Source of the DNA: Pseudoalteromonas sp. 0303
Lineage (GTDB): Bacteria > Pseudomonadota > Gammaproteobacteria > Enterobacterales > Alteromonadaceae
Assembly (NCBI RefSeq): GCF_013349995.1
Contig: NZ_JABVXF010000014.1
Span: 43,656 to 107,655, forward strand
Direction of reading: 5' to 3'
DNA length: 64,000 nt
A program made the translations under genes and the position numbers. The notes beneath the pieces were generated by a model. It did no database searches. It was not told the origin of the DNA and saw nothing but the letters and a program-made list of their open reading frames with translations. This document shows positions 27,602-36,207 of the stretch, piece by piece; position 1 is the first letter of the stretch; each line of letters begins with the position of its first letter.

Positions 27602-28396
27602 TATTCCCTCTGAAGCAATTGTATTGGCTTAATTCATAAAGCTCTTAGAGAGCCAATTTGTATTTCCTTTTTTATCATCCAATAAGATTTATTATTGATG
27701 ATCTTGGAAAAATATGTTTATTCAATAGTTACTGTAGAGGGGGTTTTTAACTAATGACATATGAAATTTCCTTTTTATATTCCTTGGTAAGAATTTCTCT
27801 TTTTCTTAAAGGTGAGTTAGTTCTTATAAAAATGCTTATTTATATTATTAATCTATTTAAAGCTGTATTGTAAAATAAAATTTAGTGTTAATAACTTAGT
27901 CAACTTAAAATTTCATGAGGGTAAGGATGTTTAATAAAATTAAACTTTTATTCGTTAATAAGCTGTATAGGTCAATTGCATTGGTTTTAGTCATTTGGCT
28001 GGAATAAAGCTTTATCTGTTAAGGCTAAAAACGCTTTCTTGAACTTTGAAAAACATAGTTTGTGCTATAGGCCAAAGGCTTCATACATTATTACAATGCC
28101 TGCATTGGTTATTCATTACCTACCTGAACGAGTTATCGTTATGGGTTTTCTGAGCTTGGTATCAATTTGTTGTGTACACATGTTCGTGATGGCTTAGCGT
28201 ATATTTGTTCCTAAATTCTTCTGTGTTAAGCTGAAAAAAATTGATAAATGGATTTTTATAGCATGGCACGTCTTTATCATCGGCTATTTAGGGCTGAGCA
28301 GTTTTAAGTGGGTGAAGGGATGTTAAAGCAGCAGGTGTTTCCGTTTAACAAGCAAAAATAAACCCTCACAGAGGCTTTATTTATAATTAACGACAC
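27602..28396. other. AT-rich gap between the island operon and the kinase remnant
   Basis: This 795-base stretch has no intact gene. The first 300 bases are very AT-rich and should hold the promoter of the minus-strand sulfotransferase operon, although no consensus stands out. The second half contains a decayed plus-strand reading frame (27927-28326), described separately. Confidence 0.6.
27927..28326 (+). pseudogene. Decayed small membrane-protein gene
   Basis: ATG at 27927 with GAGGGTAAGG upstream opens a 26-residue frame ending at 28007. In another frame, from about 28009, the sequence reads on to 28323 with one in-frame TAG at 28195. It gives hydrophobic stretches such as VIVMGFLSLVSICCVHMFVM and WIFIAWHVFIIGYLGLSSF. 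A good ribosome-binding site followed by a frameshift and a stop suggests a broken two- or three-helix membrane protein. The family is not recognised, and chance open reading cannot be excluded. Confidence 0.35.
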
Positions 28397-28912
28397 TCAT
28401 AATCGCGAAACTAGCTCAGAAAGGCGAGGGCGTTTGTCTGATTTGAGTCCTAAGCACTCTTGAGCTATGTCAGCAAGCATTTTGGTAATGTCGTTCTGTT
28501 CTGTGACTACAGTCAGTAAATCATCGATGAAATAACCAAGGGCACGTACTTCAATGCCTTCTAATAGCAGCTGTTGATTAGGCGTCAGCATTGATAAGTC
28601 AGTTGCAGCACCAAAGTCACCAAATAATAACTCGCCATGTGAATTGATCATGCTGTTATGGGCATAAATGTCACCATGGCTTACTTGTTTTTGATGCAAA
28701 TGGGCAAGGGTACTTGCCATTTGCTTGACGATTTTTAGCACCATTTCTGGCGCGTACTGGCAGTTGTCTTCGAATGTGTCTCGGGTACAAGTTGCAAGGG
28801 AGGGCGGCAAACCAAGATTCGTGAACTCTTTACTGATAAGCTCCATCACTAAACCAAGTTGTATCTCTTCATCAACATAGCCTAATGCTTTAATGAGATT
28901 TGGATGCTCACT
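28397..28912 (-). pseudogene. Truncated protein-kinase gene (N-lobe missing)
   Basis: The reading frame encodes kinase signatures: the catalytic loop HGDIYAHNS with the aspartate, the DFGA metal-binding motif, and a C-lobe ending KRPRLSELVSRL. Upstream of the first ATG (28849) the same frame continues as EHPNLIKALGYVDEEIQLGL, the usual alpha-C/beta-4/beta-5 region, back to a TGA at 28913-28915. The glycine-rich loop and the VAIK lysine are gone, so the product cannot bind ATP normally. The loss lies between this point and yeeN, probably a deletion of the 5' half, perhaps including a leucine-rich-repeat domain. A 150-residue protein from 28849 might still be made. Confidence 0.75.
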
Positions 28913-28941
28913 TCAATGTTGATTCCTTTGGGCTAAAAGGT

Positions 28942-28967
28942 AAAAGGCCAACTGGGTTGGCCTTTTT
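28942..28967 (-). terminator. Terminator of the YeeN-type gene
   Basis: GGCCAAC (28946-28952) pairs with GTTGGCC (28956-28962), flanked by A- and T-runs on both sides. The hairpin could work in either direction, but it directly follows the minus-strand YebC-family stop codon. Confidence 0.8.
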
Positions 28968-28969
28968 AA

Positions 28970-29683
28970 TTAAAACTGTGCGTTGTGGTAAACGTTTTGT
29001 ACGTCGTCACAGTCTTCTAGCATGGCTAAAAAGCGTTCCATGACTTCAACGTCTTCACCTTCAATGGGGGCTTCTACTTGCGGCACAAAAGCAATTAGAT
29101 CTTCGTGGAAATCAGTAATTCCCATTTCTTCAAGTGCTGTACGGGTATTGTTGTACTCAGTATGTGGAGCGAATACAGTCACTTTACCGTCTTCAACTTC
29201 TACATCTGTTACATCAACATCAGCCATCATTAGTGCTTCTAAAACAGCCTCGTCATCATCACCATCAAATACAAAAATAGCGAGGTGATCAAATAAGTGT
29301 GATACTGAGTTTTGCGCACCAATTTTTGCATTCGCTTTTGTAAAACAAACACGTACGTCAGCAAAGGTACGTTTGTTGTTGTCGGTTAAACAGTCAACAA
29401 TGATCATACAGTTGCCCGGGCCGTAACCTTCGTAGCGAGTTGCTACGTAATCTTCGCCGCCACCGCCTTTGGCTTTATCGATTGCACGCTCGATTACATG
29501 CGTAGGTACTTGGTCTTTTTTAGCTCGCTCAATTAAGCGACGAAGCGCTAAGTTGCCATCGGGATCAACACCACCATTCTTAGCGCAGATATAAATTTCT
29601 TTTCCGTACTTTGAATAAACTTTGGTTTTTGCACCCGCAGTTTTTGCCATTGAGTCTTTTTTGTTTTGATAAGCTCTGCCCAT
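28970..29683 (-). CDS. YebC/PmpR-family protein, YeeN type
   Basis: This 237-residue protein belongs to the YebC/TACO1 family. [15 protein letters not shown] at the N-terminus, [19 protein letters not shown] in the centre and [11 protein letters not shown] at the end match E. coli YeeN better than YebC. Family members bind nucleic acid or the ribosome; TACO1 and recent YebC work link them to translation of difficult (proline-rich) stretches, while PmpR was described as a transcription regulator. The strongly acidic C-terminal half ([20 protein letters not shown]) is normal. It is monocistronic, with its own terminator. The canonical yebC beside ruvC is presumably elsewhere. Confidence 0.88.
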   Translation of the reverse strand: MGRAYQNKKDSMAKTAGAKTKVYSKYGKEIYICAKNGGVDPDGNLALRRLIERAKKDQVPTHVIERAIDKAKGGGGEDYVATRYEGYGPGNCMIIVDCLTDNNKRTFADVRVCFTKANAKIGAQNSVSHLFDHLAIFVFDGDDDEAVLEALMMADVDVTDVEVEDGKVTVFAPHTEYNNTRTALEEMGITDFHEDLIAFVPQVEAPIEGEDVEVMERFLAMLEDCDDVQNVYHNAQF

Positions 29684-29757
29684 CTGCGTGTTGCCTTTTT
29701 GTTATAGATAAAAATAAAGCGGTTATTCTAATCATTTAAACTACTAGTTAACAGTGT

Positions 29758-31548
29758 TTATTCTTCGCTTTGCTGTAACTGCCACATTCGTGCGTATTCA
29801 CTATTCGCTGCAAGCAGTTGATGGTGCTGACCTTGCTCAACAACCTGTCCTTGTTTCATAACAATAATTTTGTCTGCGTCAGTAATTGTTGATAAACGAT
29901 GCGCAATGACTAAGCTGGTATGTCTTTGTGCAACTTCACGCATCGCGCTGAGAATGGCTTGTTCTGAATGCGAATCTAGCGCCGATGTTGCCTCATCAAA
30001 TAATAAAATGGGTGAACCCTTTAAAATGGCTCTGGCAATTGCAATGCGTTGTTTTTCACCGCCTGATACTTTTAAACCGCGTTCACCAACAAGGGTTTTA
30101 TCGCCTTTATCTAGGCTGGCGATAAATCCATCTAAATGGGCAAGGCTTATGGCTTGATCAATTTCATCTTCGCTTGCCGTTGGATTTCCGTAAGCGATGT
30201 TTTCGCGAATGCTGGTATTAAATAGCACGGTATCCTGCGGTACGATGGCAATTGCTTGGCGCAAACTTTCAAGTGTCACTGTGTTGATTGCTTGCTCATC
30301 GATATAAATTTTACCTGCATCAACATCATAAAAACGGTAGAGCAGGCGGCTTAGAGTACTTTTACCTGCGCCACTGGCACCCACAATCGCCACTTTGCTG
30401 CCAGAAGTAACCTCAAAGCTTAAGTTATTTAAAATTGGCCTTTGTTTGTCGTAACTAAACGACACATTTTCAAATCGAATAGCAGCTTTGGTTGCATTTA
30501 ATGGTTTTGCATCTTTGTCATCGCTAATGGCGGCTTTTCGATTTAACAGCCCCAGCATATTTTCAAGGTCAGTCAGCGCACGGCGTATCTCACGATAAAC
30601 AAAACCTAAAAAGTTAAGTGGTAAAAATAACTGGATCATATAAGCATTGATCATTACAAGCTCACCTATTGTCAGCTCTTTATTGACCACTGAGCTGGCA
30701 CCGAGCCACATTAGCGCTGTTATAGCCGTGGCTATAATAAGTGCTTGTCCTGAATTAAGCGCAAGTAATGATAAACGATTTTTAAGCCTTGCTTGCTCCC
30801 ATTTAGCTAAAAAGCCGTCGTAGGTGCTCGCTTCATAGTGTTCATTGTTGAAGTACTTAACGGTTTCGTAATTTAGTAAGCTGTCGATTGCACGGGTGTT
30901 TGAGTTGTTATCGGCAGCATTTGCTTCACGAATAAATCGGTTACGCCACTGAGTTACAATCACAGTAAAAGCAATGTAACTAGCAACCGCAATTAATGTG
31001 ACCAGTGCAAACCAAGGTGAAAACAAGGTTGCAAAAATAATGGCTACTGTGATTATTTCAAATAGGGTTGGCACAATATTAAACATCAAAAAGCGCATTA
31101 AAAAGCTGAGGCCACTTGTGCCACGCTCTATATCGCGACTGATACCGCCTGTTTGCCTGTCAAGATGAAAGGCAAGTTCTAAACTATGCAAGTGTTTAAA
31201 TACTTTTAAGCCAATATGGCGCATTGCGTGCTCAGTAACACGGCCAAATAACGCATCGCGTACTTCACCAAAAAATACACTGGCAAAGCGCAGCAAACCA
31301 TAAGCGATCAGCAAGGCAATAGGAACGCTTAATAGCGGGTTGATACTCGCATCAACCGCGTCAATTATTTCTTTTAGTGCCCAAGGCATCAGCAATGTGG
31401 CGCCTTTTGCAGCAATAAGCGCTAAGACGGCTAAAATAACCCGGCCTTTAAAGGTCATTAAATAGGGCCAGAGTGTTTTTATGCTTTGTGATAGGTTCAT
31501 TGCATCAGGCGATCTCGTCACCTGTTCTTTGCGGCTCATTCCACGCAT
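29758..31548 (-). CDS. Atm1/HMT1-type ABC exporter (fused permease and ATPase)
   Basis: This 596-residue half-transporter has six transmembrane helices (about 35-320) and a nucleotide-binding domain with Walker A GASGAGKSTLSRLLYRF, signature LKVSGGEKQRIAIARAIL, Walker B SPILLFDEATSALD and switch histidine in VIAHRLSTI. The N-terminal sequence (LTLIAVASYIAFTVIVTQWR, LLNYETVKYFNNE) is characteristic of the Atm1/ABCB7/HMT1 subfamily. That subfamily exports glutathione-linked compounds or persulfides from mitochondria or bacteria. Homodimerisation is expected. It may help in metal or thiol detoxification. No partner gene is adjacent. Confidence 0.88.
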   Translation of the reverse strand: MRGMSRKEQVTRSPDAMNLSQSIKTLWPYLMTFKGRVILAVLALIAAKGATLLMPWALKEIIDAVDASINPLLSVPIALLIAYGLLRFASVFFGEVRDALFGRVTEHAMRHIGLKVFKHLHSLELAFHLDRQTGGISRDIERGTSGLSFLMRFLMFNIVPTLFEIITVAIIFATLFSPWFALVTLIAVASYIAFTVIVTQWRNRFIREANAADNNSNTRAIDSLLNYETVKYFNNEHYEASTYDGFLAKWEQARLKNRLSLLALNSGQALIIATAITALMWLGASSVVNKELTIGELVMINAYMIQLFLPLNFLGFVYREIRRALTDLENMLGLLNRKAAISDDKDAKPLNATKAAIRFENVSFSYDKQRPILNNLSFEVTSGSKVAIVGASGAGKSTLSRLLYRFYDVDAGKIYIDEQAINTVTLESLRQAIAIVPQDTVLFNTSIRENIAYGNPTASEDEIDQAISLAHLDGFIASLDKGDKTLVGERGLKVSGGEKQRIAIARAILKGSPILLFDEATSALDSHSEQAILSAMREVAQRHTSLVIAHRLSTITDADKIIVMKQGQVVEQGQHHQLLAANSEYARMWQLQQSEE

Positions 31549-31711
31549 GGGGGTCTCTTAAAAATCAATTTGATAAAAATAGGCAAAAGCTTTCGTGTTT
31601 TAGGCAAGTGTAATTTGTTAATTTACCTCTATACTGAATGCATTATACACAAGCGCATTAGCAAATTAGTTAAATGCATGAGTAAAACACGAAGAAAACT
31701 AAGGAGTAAGC

Positions 31712-32758
31712 ATGAAAACCGTCGGTTATGCAGCACATGATTCTGAAAAACCATTAGAGCCGTATCATTTTGAACGCCGTGCACTTCGTGATGAAGATGT
31801 ATCAATTGAAATTCTATATTGTGGCGTGTGCCATTCAGACTTACACACCGCAGAAAACGACTGGGGCTGGACTCAGTACCCAGTGGTACCAGGCCACGAA
31901 ATCGTTGGTCGCGTCCTTGAAGTAGGCAGCGGCGTTACTAAATATAAAGTGGGCGATAATGTTGCTGTGGGTTGTATGGTTGATAGCTGTTTAAGCTGTG
32001 ATCAGTGTCATAACGGTGAAGAGCAGTTTTGTCGCGAAGGTATGGTAGGAACTTACTCAGGACAAGACCGCATTAGTGGTGAACTCACTCAAGGTGGTTA
32101 TTCAAAACACATTGTGGTGCGTGAAGAGTTTGTACTAAGTGTGCCTGAAGGCTTAGACCTTGCTAAATGTGCACCAATTTTATGTGCGGGTATCACAACC
32201 TATTCGCCACTACGCACTTGGAATGTCGGCCCTGGTAGCCGTGTTGGTGTGATTGGTTTAGGTGGTTTAGGGCACATGGCAATTAAAATCGCAGCTGCAA
32301 TGGGTGCACATGTTACGGCGATTAGCCGTAGTGATAAGAAAAAACAGCAGGTTTTATCTTATGGCGCAAAAGATTTATTGGTATCGAGCGATGAAGATGC
32401 CATGCAAGCGCATGCAAATCAATTTGATGTGATCATTAACACTATTCCGGTAAAACACGACTTTACGCCGTATATTCCGCTTTTAGATATTGATGGTACG
32501 CAAGTATTGGTTGGTCAAGTAGGTGAGCTTGAAGAGACTAACTCAGTGCCATTATTAATGGGGCGTCGCCGTGTTGCATGCTCATTGATTGGTGGTATAG
32601 CGCAAACTCAAGAAATCTTAGATTTCTGCGCGTTACATAATATTTTACCTGAAGTTGAAATGATCAAAATGGACCAAATTAATGACGCTTTTGATAAGTT
32701 AAAGCAAGGTGATATGGCCTCACGCTTTGTTATCGACATGTCATCATTAGAAGTTTAA
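31712..32758 (+). CDS. Zinc-dependent alcohol dehydrogenase, YahK/CAD type, NADPH-linked
   Basis: This 348-residue medium-chain dehydrogenase has catalytic zinc ligands in GVCHSDLHT and PVVPGHEIVG and a structural zinc four-cysteine cluster in DSCLSCDQCHNGEEQFC. The GLGGLGHMAIKIA nucleotide fold is followed by ISRSDKKK, where Ser-Arg replaces the NAD-selecting acid and so suggests NADPH. The family (YahK, cinnamyl alcohol dehydrogenases, YjgB) reduces a wide range of aldehydes. AAGGAG precedes the ATG. It is a single-gene unit closed by a strong terminator. Confidence 0.92.
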   Translation: MKTVGYAAHDSEKPLEPYHFERRALRDEDVSIEILYCGVCHSDLHTAENDWGWTQYPVVPGHEIVGRVLEVGSGVTKYKVGDNVAVGCMVDSCLSCDQCHNGEEQFCREGMVGTYSGQDRISGELTQGGYSKHIVVREEFVLSVPEGLDLAKCAPILCAGITTYSPLRTWNVGPGSRVGVIGLGGLGHMAIKIAAAMGAHVTAISRSDKKKQQVLSYGAKDLLVSSDEDAMQAHANQFDVIINTIPVKHDFTPYIPLLDIDGTQVLVGQVGELEETNSVPLLMGRRRVACSLIGGIAQTQEILDFCALHNILPEVEMIKMDQINDAFDKLKQGDMASRFVIDMSSLEV

Positions 32759-32773
32759 CAAAGTTAAATTACT

Positions 32774-32799
32774 AAGCGGGCCTAATTAGGCCCGCTTTT
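32774..32799 (+). terminator. Rho-independent terminator after the alcohol dehydrogenase
   Basis: AAGCGGGCCTAA and TTAGGCCCGCTT form a nearly gapless perfect palindrome followed by TTTTG. It isolates the dehydrogenase from the secDF transcript downstream. Confidence 0.9.
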
Positions 32800-32890
32800 G
32801 TTTTAGTCACTTTTATTTAAGTAATACCTTGTGTTTTATTTTTTTACCCCCATTATACCCACGGTATCTACTTAATTTATTGGTCAGTTC

Positions 32891-33328
32891 TTGTTACGGT
32901 TTTTTTCAGTCATTATCTTGCTATTTACTGTGTTCTTTAGCGCACAGAGCATGGCTATGCCTGACACTCACTCACACTTTGCTGCGACGAAATTGTTCCA
33001 AGTCGAGCTGACTAAAACCCCAGTTATTTCCCAAACTCATACAGTTGAACATCCTAAACCGGTAGAGCCATCGGGGTTTGATACCTTAGTGCCGCGTTTA
33101 ACTGCCAGTAATTCATCATTATTTCTTTATCACAGTCAGGTTGATCCTGATTACGAGCTATTAATTGAATTCTTTGCTGAAGACTGGAGAAAAGAGCACT
33201 TTTTAGCGCCGCCAGGTGCTGTGCGTATGATCCCATGGTTTGCATTAGCCACTCAACGTAAATCCCGCATTAGTGGTTGGAAAGACGCTAATCTTTTGTA
33301 CAAAGCCAATACGACCTACCATAGCTAA
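32891..33328 (+). CDS. vemP: VemP-like secreted translation-arrest peptide upstream of secDF
   Basis: This 145-residue protein has a signal peptide (hydrophobic core about 4-18, cleavage near SAQSMA-M, residue 22) and no recognisable enzymatic domain. Its C-terminus, RISGWKDANLLYKANTTYHS (126-145), strongly resembles the arrest motif of Vibrio alginolyticus VemP as I recall it (HRISGWKETNAMYVALNTS), including the tryptophan known there as W143 (here W130). VemP stalls the ribosome until SecDF pulls the nascent chain out, thereby sensing export capacity. The gene order vemP-secD-secF is the same, and an anti-Shine-Dalgarno stem begins two bases after the stop codon. The TTG start has no clear ribosome-binding site. 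A weak promoter (TTGTGT, TTATAC) lies at 32829-32858. Confidence 0.8.
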   Translation: MLRFFSVIILLFTVFFSAQSMAMPDTHSHFAATKLFQVELTKTPVISQTHTVEHPKPVEPSGFDTLVPRLTASNSSLFLYHSQVDPDYELLIEFFAEDWRKEHFLAPPGAVRMIPWFALATQRKSRISGWKDANLLYKANTTYHS

Positions 33329-33330
33329 AC

Positions 33331-33398
33331 GACTTCCTTCGTTACTTTTTATTTTTTGGAATTAAATTTTTACCGGCTGACAATGCCGGAAGGAAGTC
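33331..33398 (+). promoter_or_regulatory. Stem-loop sequestering the secD ribosome-binding site
   Basis: GACTTCCTTC (33331-33340) is perfectly complementary to GAAGGAAGTC (33389-33398), which contains the entire secD Shine-Dalgarno sequence (AGGAAG, six bases before the ATG at 33403). A smaller hairpin, CCGGC/GCCGG (33373-33377 and 33385-33389), lies within the loop. A ribosome stalled at the last codons of the VemP-like gene would cover roughly to 33333-33335 and melt the outer stem, exposing the secD site. This geometry matches the SecM and VemP mechanisms. The pairing is seen directly; its regulatory role is inferred. Confidence 0.82.
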
Positions 33399-33402
33399 AT
33401 GT

Positions 33403-35214
33403 ATGTCACATAAATCTAAGCCGGCGCTATGGCGTCGACTAAAAATGAGTTATGTCGCTATGATAGCGGCGTGTATTTTATTAGCGGTTAGCGCACTACC
33501 TAACCTTTACCCTAACAAATCTTGGTTGCACATTAGCTTGCCAGATCAAACAGTGACGCTGCAAAGTGTGACAACGTCACTAAATCAACACGGTTTTGAA
33601 GTGACTGAAGCCAATGATAGCCAAGCAAAACTGGCTATTTTATTAGCTGAGCCGACTCAAAGTGCCAATGCGCTGAGTTTTATAAAAACGCAATACCCTC
33701 AGCTAGAGGCTAAAATTGTTGAGCATGCGACAAGCCCTCAATGGCTTCAGCAGCTGGGTCTCTCACCGATTAAGTTGGGACTCGACCTAAATGGTGGGGT
33801 GTTATTTGTGCTTGATGTTGACCTAGATAAAGCAATGCAAGAGCACTTAAACAGTGTGTATCAACAAACTAAATTGACGCTTCGTAAAGACAAAATTCGT
33901 GGGATCCGTGCAAGTGAAGTAAAAGAAGGGGTTGAACTACAAATTTTACCAAGTGGCGAGGATCAACTTGCAGGACTTGTCTCAACGTTACAAGCTCAAT
34001 TCAAAGGCCTGATGGAAACTAAATCAACAACGAATAACCTAACCACGGTATTACTGCATTTTAATGAGCAAAGCCAAAACGAATTCAATAAACAAGTTAT
34101 GGCGCAAAGTTTAACAACCCTGCGTGGTCGCATTGAAGAGCTTGGTATCACTGAGGCGGTAACGCAAAGACAAGGTAAGCAGCGCATTCGCATTGAGTTA
34201 CCTGGTGTGCAGGACCCATCAGAAGCGAAACGTATTATTGGTGCAACTGCGACCCTCGATTTTTATCAGGTCGTCGAAGTAGGTGGTAAAGCGTTTAATG
34301 TACAAGGCGGTGGCGTTGTTAATTTAAATCCGATGGCTATTTTTTCAGGTGATCACATTAATAATGCCAGTGTTGGCAAAGATGAATGGGGCAAGCCTTT
34401 AGTTCAGCTCAGTTTAGATTCGCAAGGTGGCGATGCGATGTCTACTTTTTCGAAGCACAACATAGGTAAGCCAATGGCCACGGTGTATTCGGAATACTCA
34501 CGTGATGCAAATGGCGACGTTGTTAAAAAAAGCGAAGTGATCAATGTGGCAAACATTGCCCAGCATTTAAGTTCTCGTTTTAGCATTACTAATATGAAAA
34601 GCTCTCAAGCAGCCTACGATTTAGCGCTTTTACTACGCGCAGGGTCGCTCACAGCGCCAGTGACAATCGTTCAAGAACAAACCATAGGCCCAAGCTTAGG
34701 CAGTGAAAACATTGAGCACGGTTTAGCTGCGTTAATGCTGGGTATTGGTATTACCCTTGCGTTTATGGCGCTTTGGTATCGTCGCTTAGGGCTGATTGCC
34801 AATATTGCTTTATTGCTTAATCTAACGGCTTTAGTTGGTTTAATGTCGTTATTGCCGGGGGTTGTGCTGACCTTACCGGGTATTGCAGGGCTTGTTCTGA
34901 CGATAGGGATGGCAGTTGATACCAATGTGATTATCTTTGAGCGAATAAAAGAAGAGAAGCGTAAAGGTCGACCTACATATCAAGCGATTGAACAAGGCTA
35001 TAACCAAGCATTTACGACCATTTTTGATGCCAATGTGACTACGATGATCACGGCAATTATTTTATACGCCATTGGTTATGGGCCGGTGAAAGGCTTTGCA
35101 ATCACGTTAGCGCTTGGGCTATTAACCAGTGTCTTTACTGGCGTTTATATTTCAAAAGCGCTTAGCCAAACACTCTACATTAAACTAACTAATTTGACGG
35201 GGGCTAAAGCATGA
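33403..35214 (+). CDS. secD: Protein translocase subunit SecD
   Basis: This 603-residue inner-membrane protein has one N-terminal TM segment (about 16-36), a large periplasmic P1 domain starting with IKLGLDLNGGVLFVLDVD (the D1 motif), and five C-terminal TM helices. TM4 carries LVLTIGMAVDTNVIIFERIKEE, whose aspartate conducts protons or sodium. With SecF it uses the cation gradient to pull preproteins through SecYEG. The yajC and tgt genes that flank the housekeeping secD are absent, so this is probably a second SecDF set. Translation is predicted to be controlled by the upstream arrest peptide. The end overlaps secF by four bases (ATGA). Confidence 0.94.
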   Translation: MSHKSKPALWRRLKMSYVAMIAACILLAVSALPNLYPNKSWLHISLPDQTVTLQSVTTSLNQHGFEVTEANDSQAKLAILLAEPTQSANALSFIKTQYPQLEAKIVEHATSPQWLQQLGLSPIKLGLDLNGGVLFVLDVDLDKAMQEHLNSVYQQTKLTLRKDKIRGIRASEVKEGVELQILPSGEDQLAGLVSTLQAQFKGLMETKSTTNNLTTVLLHFNEQSQNEFNKQVMAQSLTTLRGRIEELGITEAVTQRQGKQRIRIELPGVQDPSEAKRIIGATATLDFYQVVEVGGKAFNVQGGGVVNLNPMAIFSGDHINNASVGKDEWGKPLVQLSLDSQGGDAMSTFSKHNIGKPMATVYSEYSRDANGDVVKKSEVINVANIAQHLSSRFSITNMKSSQAAYDLALLLRAGSLTAPVTIVQEQTIGPSLGSENIEHGLAALMLGIGITLAFMALWYRRLGLIANIALLLNLTALVGLMSLLPGVVLTLPGIAGLVLTIGMAVDTNVIIFERIKEEKRKGRPTYQAIEQGYNQAFTTIFDANVTTMITAIILYAIGYGPVKGFAITLALGLLTSVFTGVYISKALSQTLYIKLTNLTGAKA

Positions 35215-36131
35215 GCTGGTCAACATTAACTACAGCGAGTAAAGCACGCGTTTTAGGGCTAGTTCTAAGCTGTGTTTTAGTCATCGCGAGCCTAGGTGTT
35301 TTATCTGTAAAAGGACTAAACTTTGGCCTTGATTTTACAGGTGGCTACATCACTGAAATCAACACAACGTCAGTCACGACAATTGCTGATTTAAAGGCAA
35401 AGTTAAGCCCAGAGGTTGCGAGTAAATTAGCTATCAGTAAAGCGGGTGAATATCACTTTGTTTTAAGAGAAGCACCAGAGGCTAGCAAAGCGAGTACTTG
35501 GCAAGCAGAGCTGAATGAGCAAGGCGTCGACTATAGCGTATTATCTAGCTCATTTTTAGGCTCACAAGTGGGTGATGAGCTTTTTGAACAAGGCTGTTTA
35601 GCTTTATTTGCAGCGCTGATTGCAATTATGGTTTATCTTGCCGTGCGCTTTGAATGGCGACTCGCAGTAGGTTCGGTGGTTGCACTGTTACATGATTTAA
35701 TCTTAGTGCTTGGCTTGTTTTCCTTACTTGGGCTTGAGTTTAATTTAACCGTGCTGGCGAGTTTACTGGCTATTATTGGCTATTCATTAAATGACTCAAT
35801 TATTGTTGGCGACAGAGTCAGAGAGCTTTTACGTATTCAGCCAGACAATCAACGCATTAACACCCATGTTGTGATTAACGATGCAATTGGTTCTACCTTA
35901 ACACGTACGTTGATCACCTCAGGCACAACACTTGCGACCATTGCCTGTATTTGGTTGCTTGCTGGTGCTGCATTAACGGGCTTTGCCATTGCGTTATTTG
36001 CAGGCATTGTGGTGGGAACCTTCTCATCGATTTGTATCGCCGCTACCTTGCCGCAGTTATTGGGGTTAAGTTCAGAAAATTACACCCAAACACTGGATGA
36101 TAAAACCAAAGCCTATATGGATATGCCGTAA
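35211..36131 (+). CDS. secF: Protein translocase subunit SecF
   Basis: This 306-residue partner of SecD has TM1 near 12-32, the GLNFGLDFTGGYI D1-like motif (about 34-46), a short periplasmic domain and five further TM helices. These include VLASLLAIIGYSLNDSIIVGDRVRE and RTLITSGTTLATIACIWL, standard SecF signatures. The ATG overlaps the secD stop, so production is translationally coupled and stoichiometric. It is the last gene before a terminator. SecDF is needed for efficient late-stage export. Confidence 0.95.
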   Translation: MSWSTLTTASKARVLGLVLSCVLVIASLGVLSVKGLNFGLDFTGGYITEINTTSVTTIADLKAKLSPEVASKLAISKAGEYHFVLREAPEASKASTWQAELNEQGVDYSVLSSSFLGSQVGDELFEQGCLALFAALIAIMVYLAVRFEWRLAVGSVVALLHDLILVLGLFSLLGLEFNLTVLASLLAIIGYSLNDSIIVGDRVRELLRIQPDNQRINTHVVINDAIGSTLTRTLITSGTTLATIACIWLLAGAALTGFAIALFAGIVVGTFSSICIAATLPQLLGLSSENYTQTLDDKTKAYMDMP

Positions 36132-36156
36132 GTCAGTTTTATAACTTACTTTCATC

Positions 36157-36188
36157 AGCCGCTATTTTTCCATAGAATAGCGGCTTTT
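36157..36188 (+). terminator. Rho-independent terminator after secF
   Basis: AGCCGCTAT (36157-36165) pairs with ATAGCGGCT (36177-36185), followed by TTTTCTGTTTT. It separates the secDF transcript from the Gre-like gene. Confidence 0.88.
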
Positions 36189-36207
36189 CTGTTTTAACTG
36201 CTTTGAT

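Noticed and set aside
27602..28396. Structured noncoding RNA in the AT-rich gap
   Set aside because: No strong hairpin or promoter-terminator pair was found; the readable hydrophobic frame favours a decayed gene.
25534..28969. Prophage, insertion sequence or tRNA-borne genomic island
   Set aside because: No integrase, transposase, terminal repeats or tRNA gene were found at its borders. Only base composition and gene decay suggest transfer.
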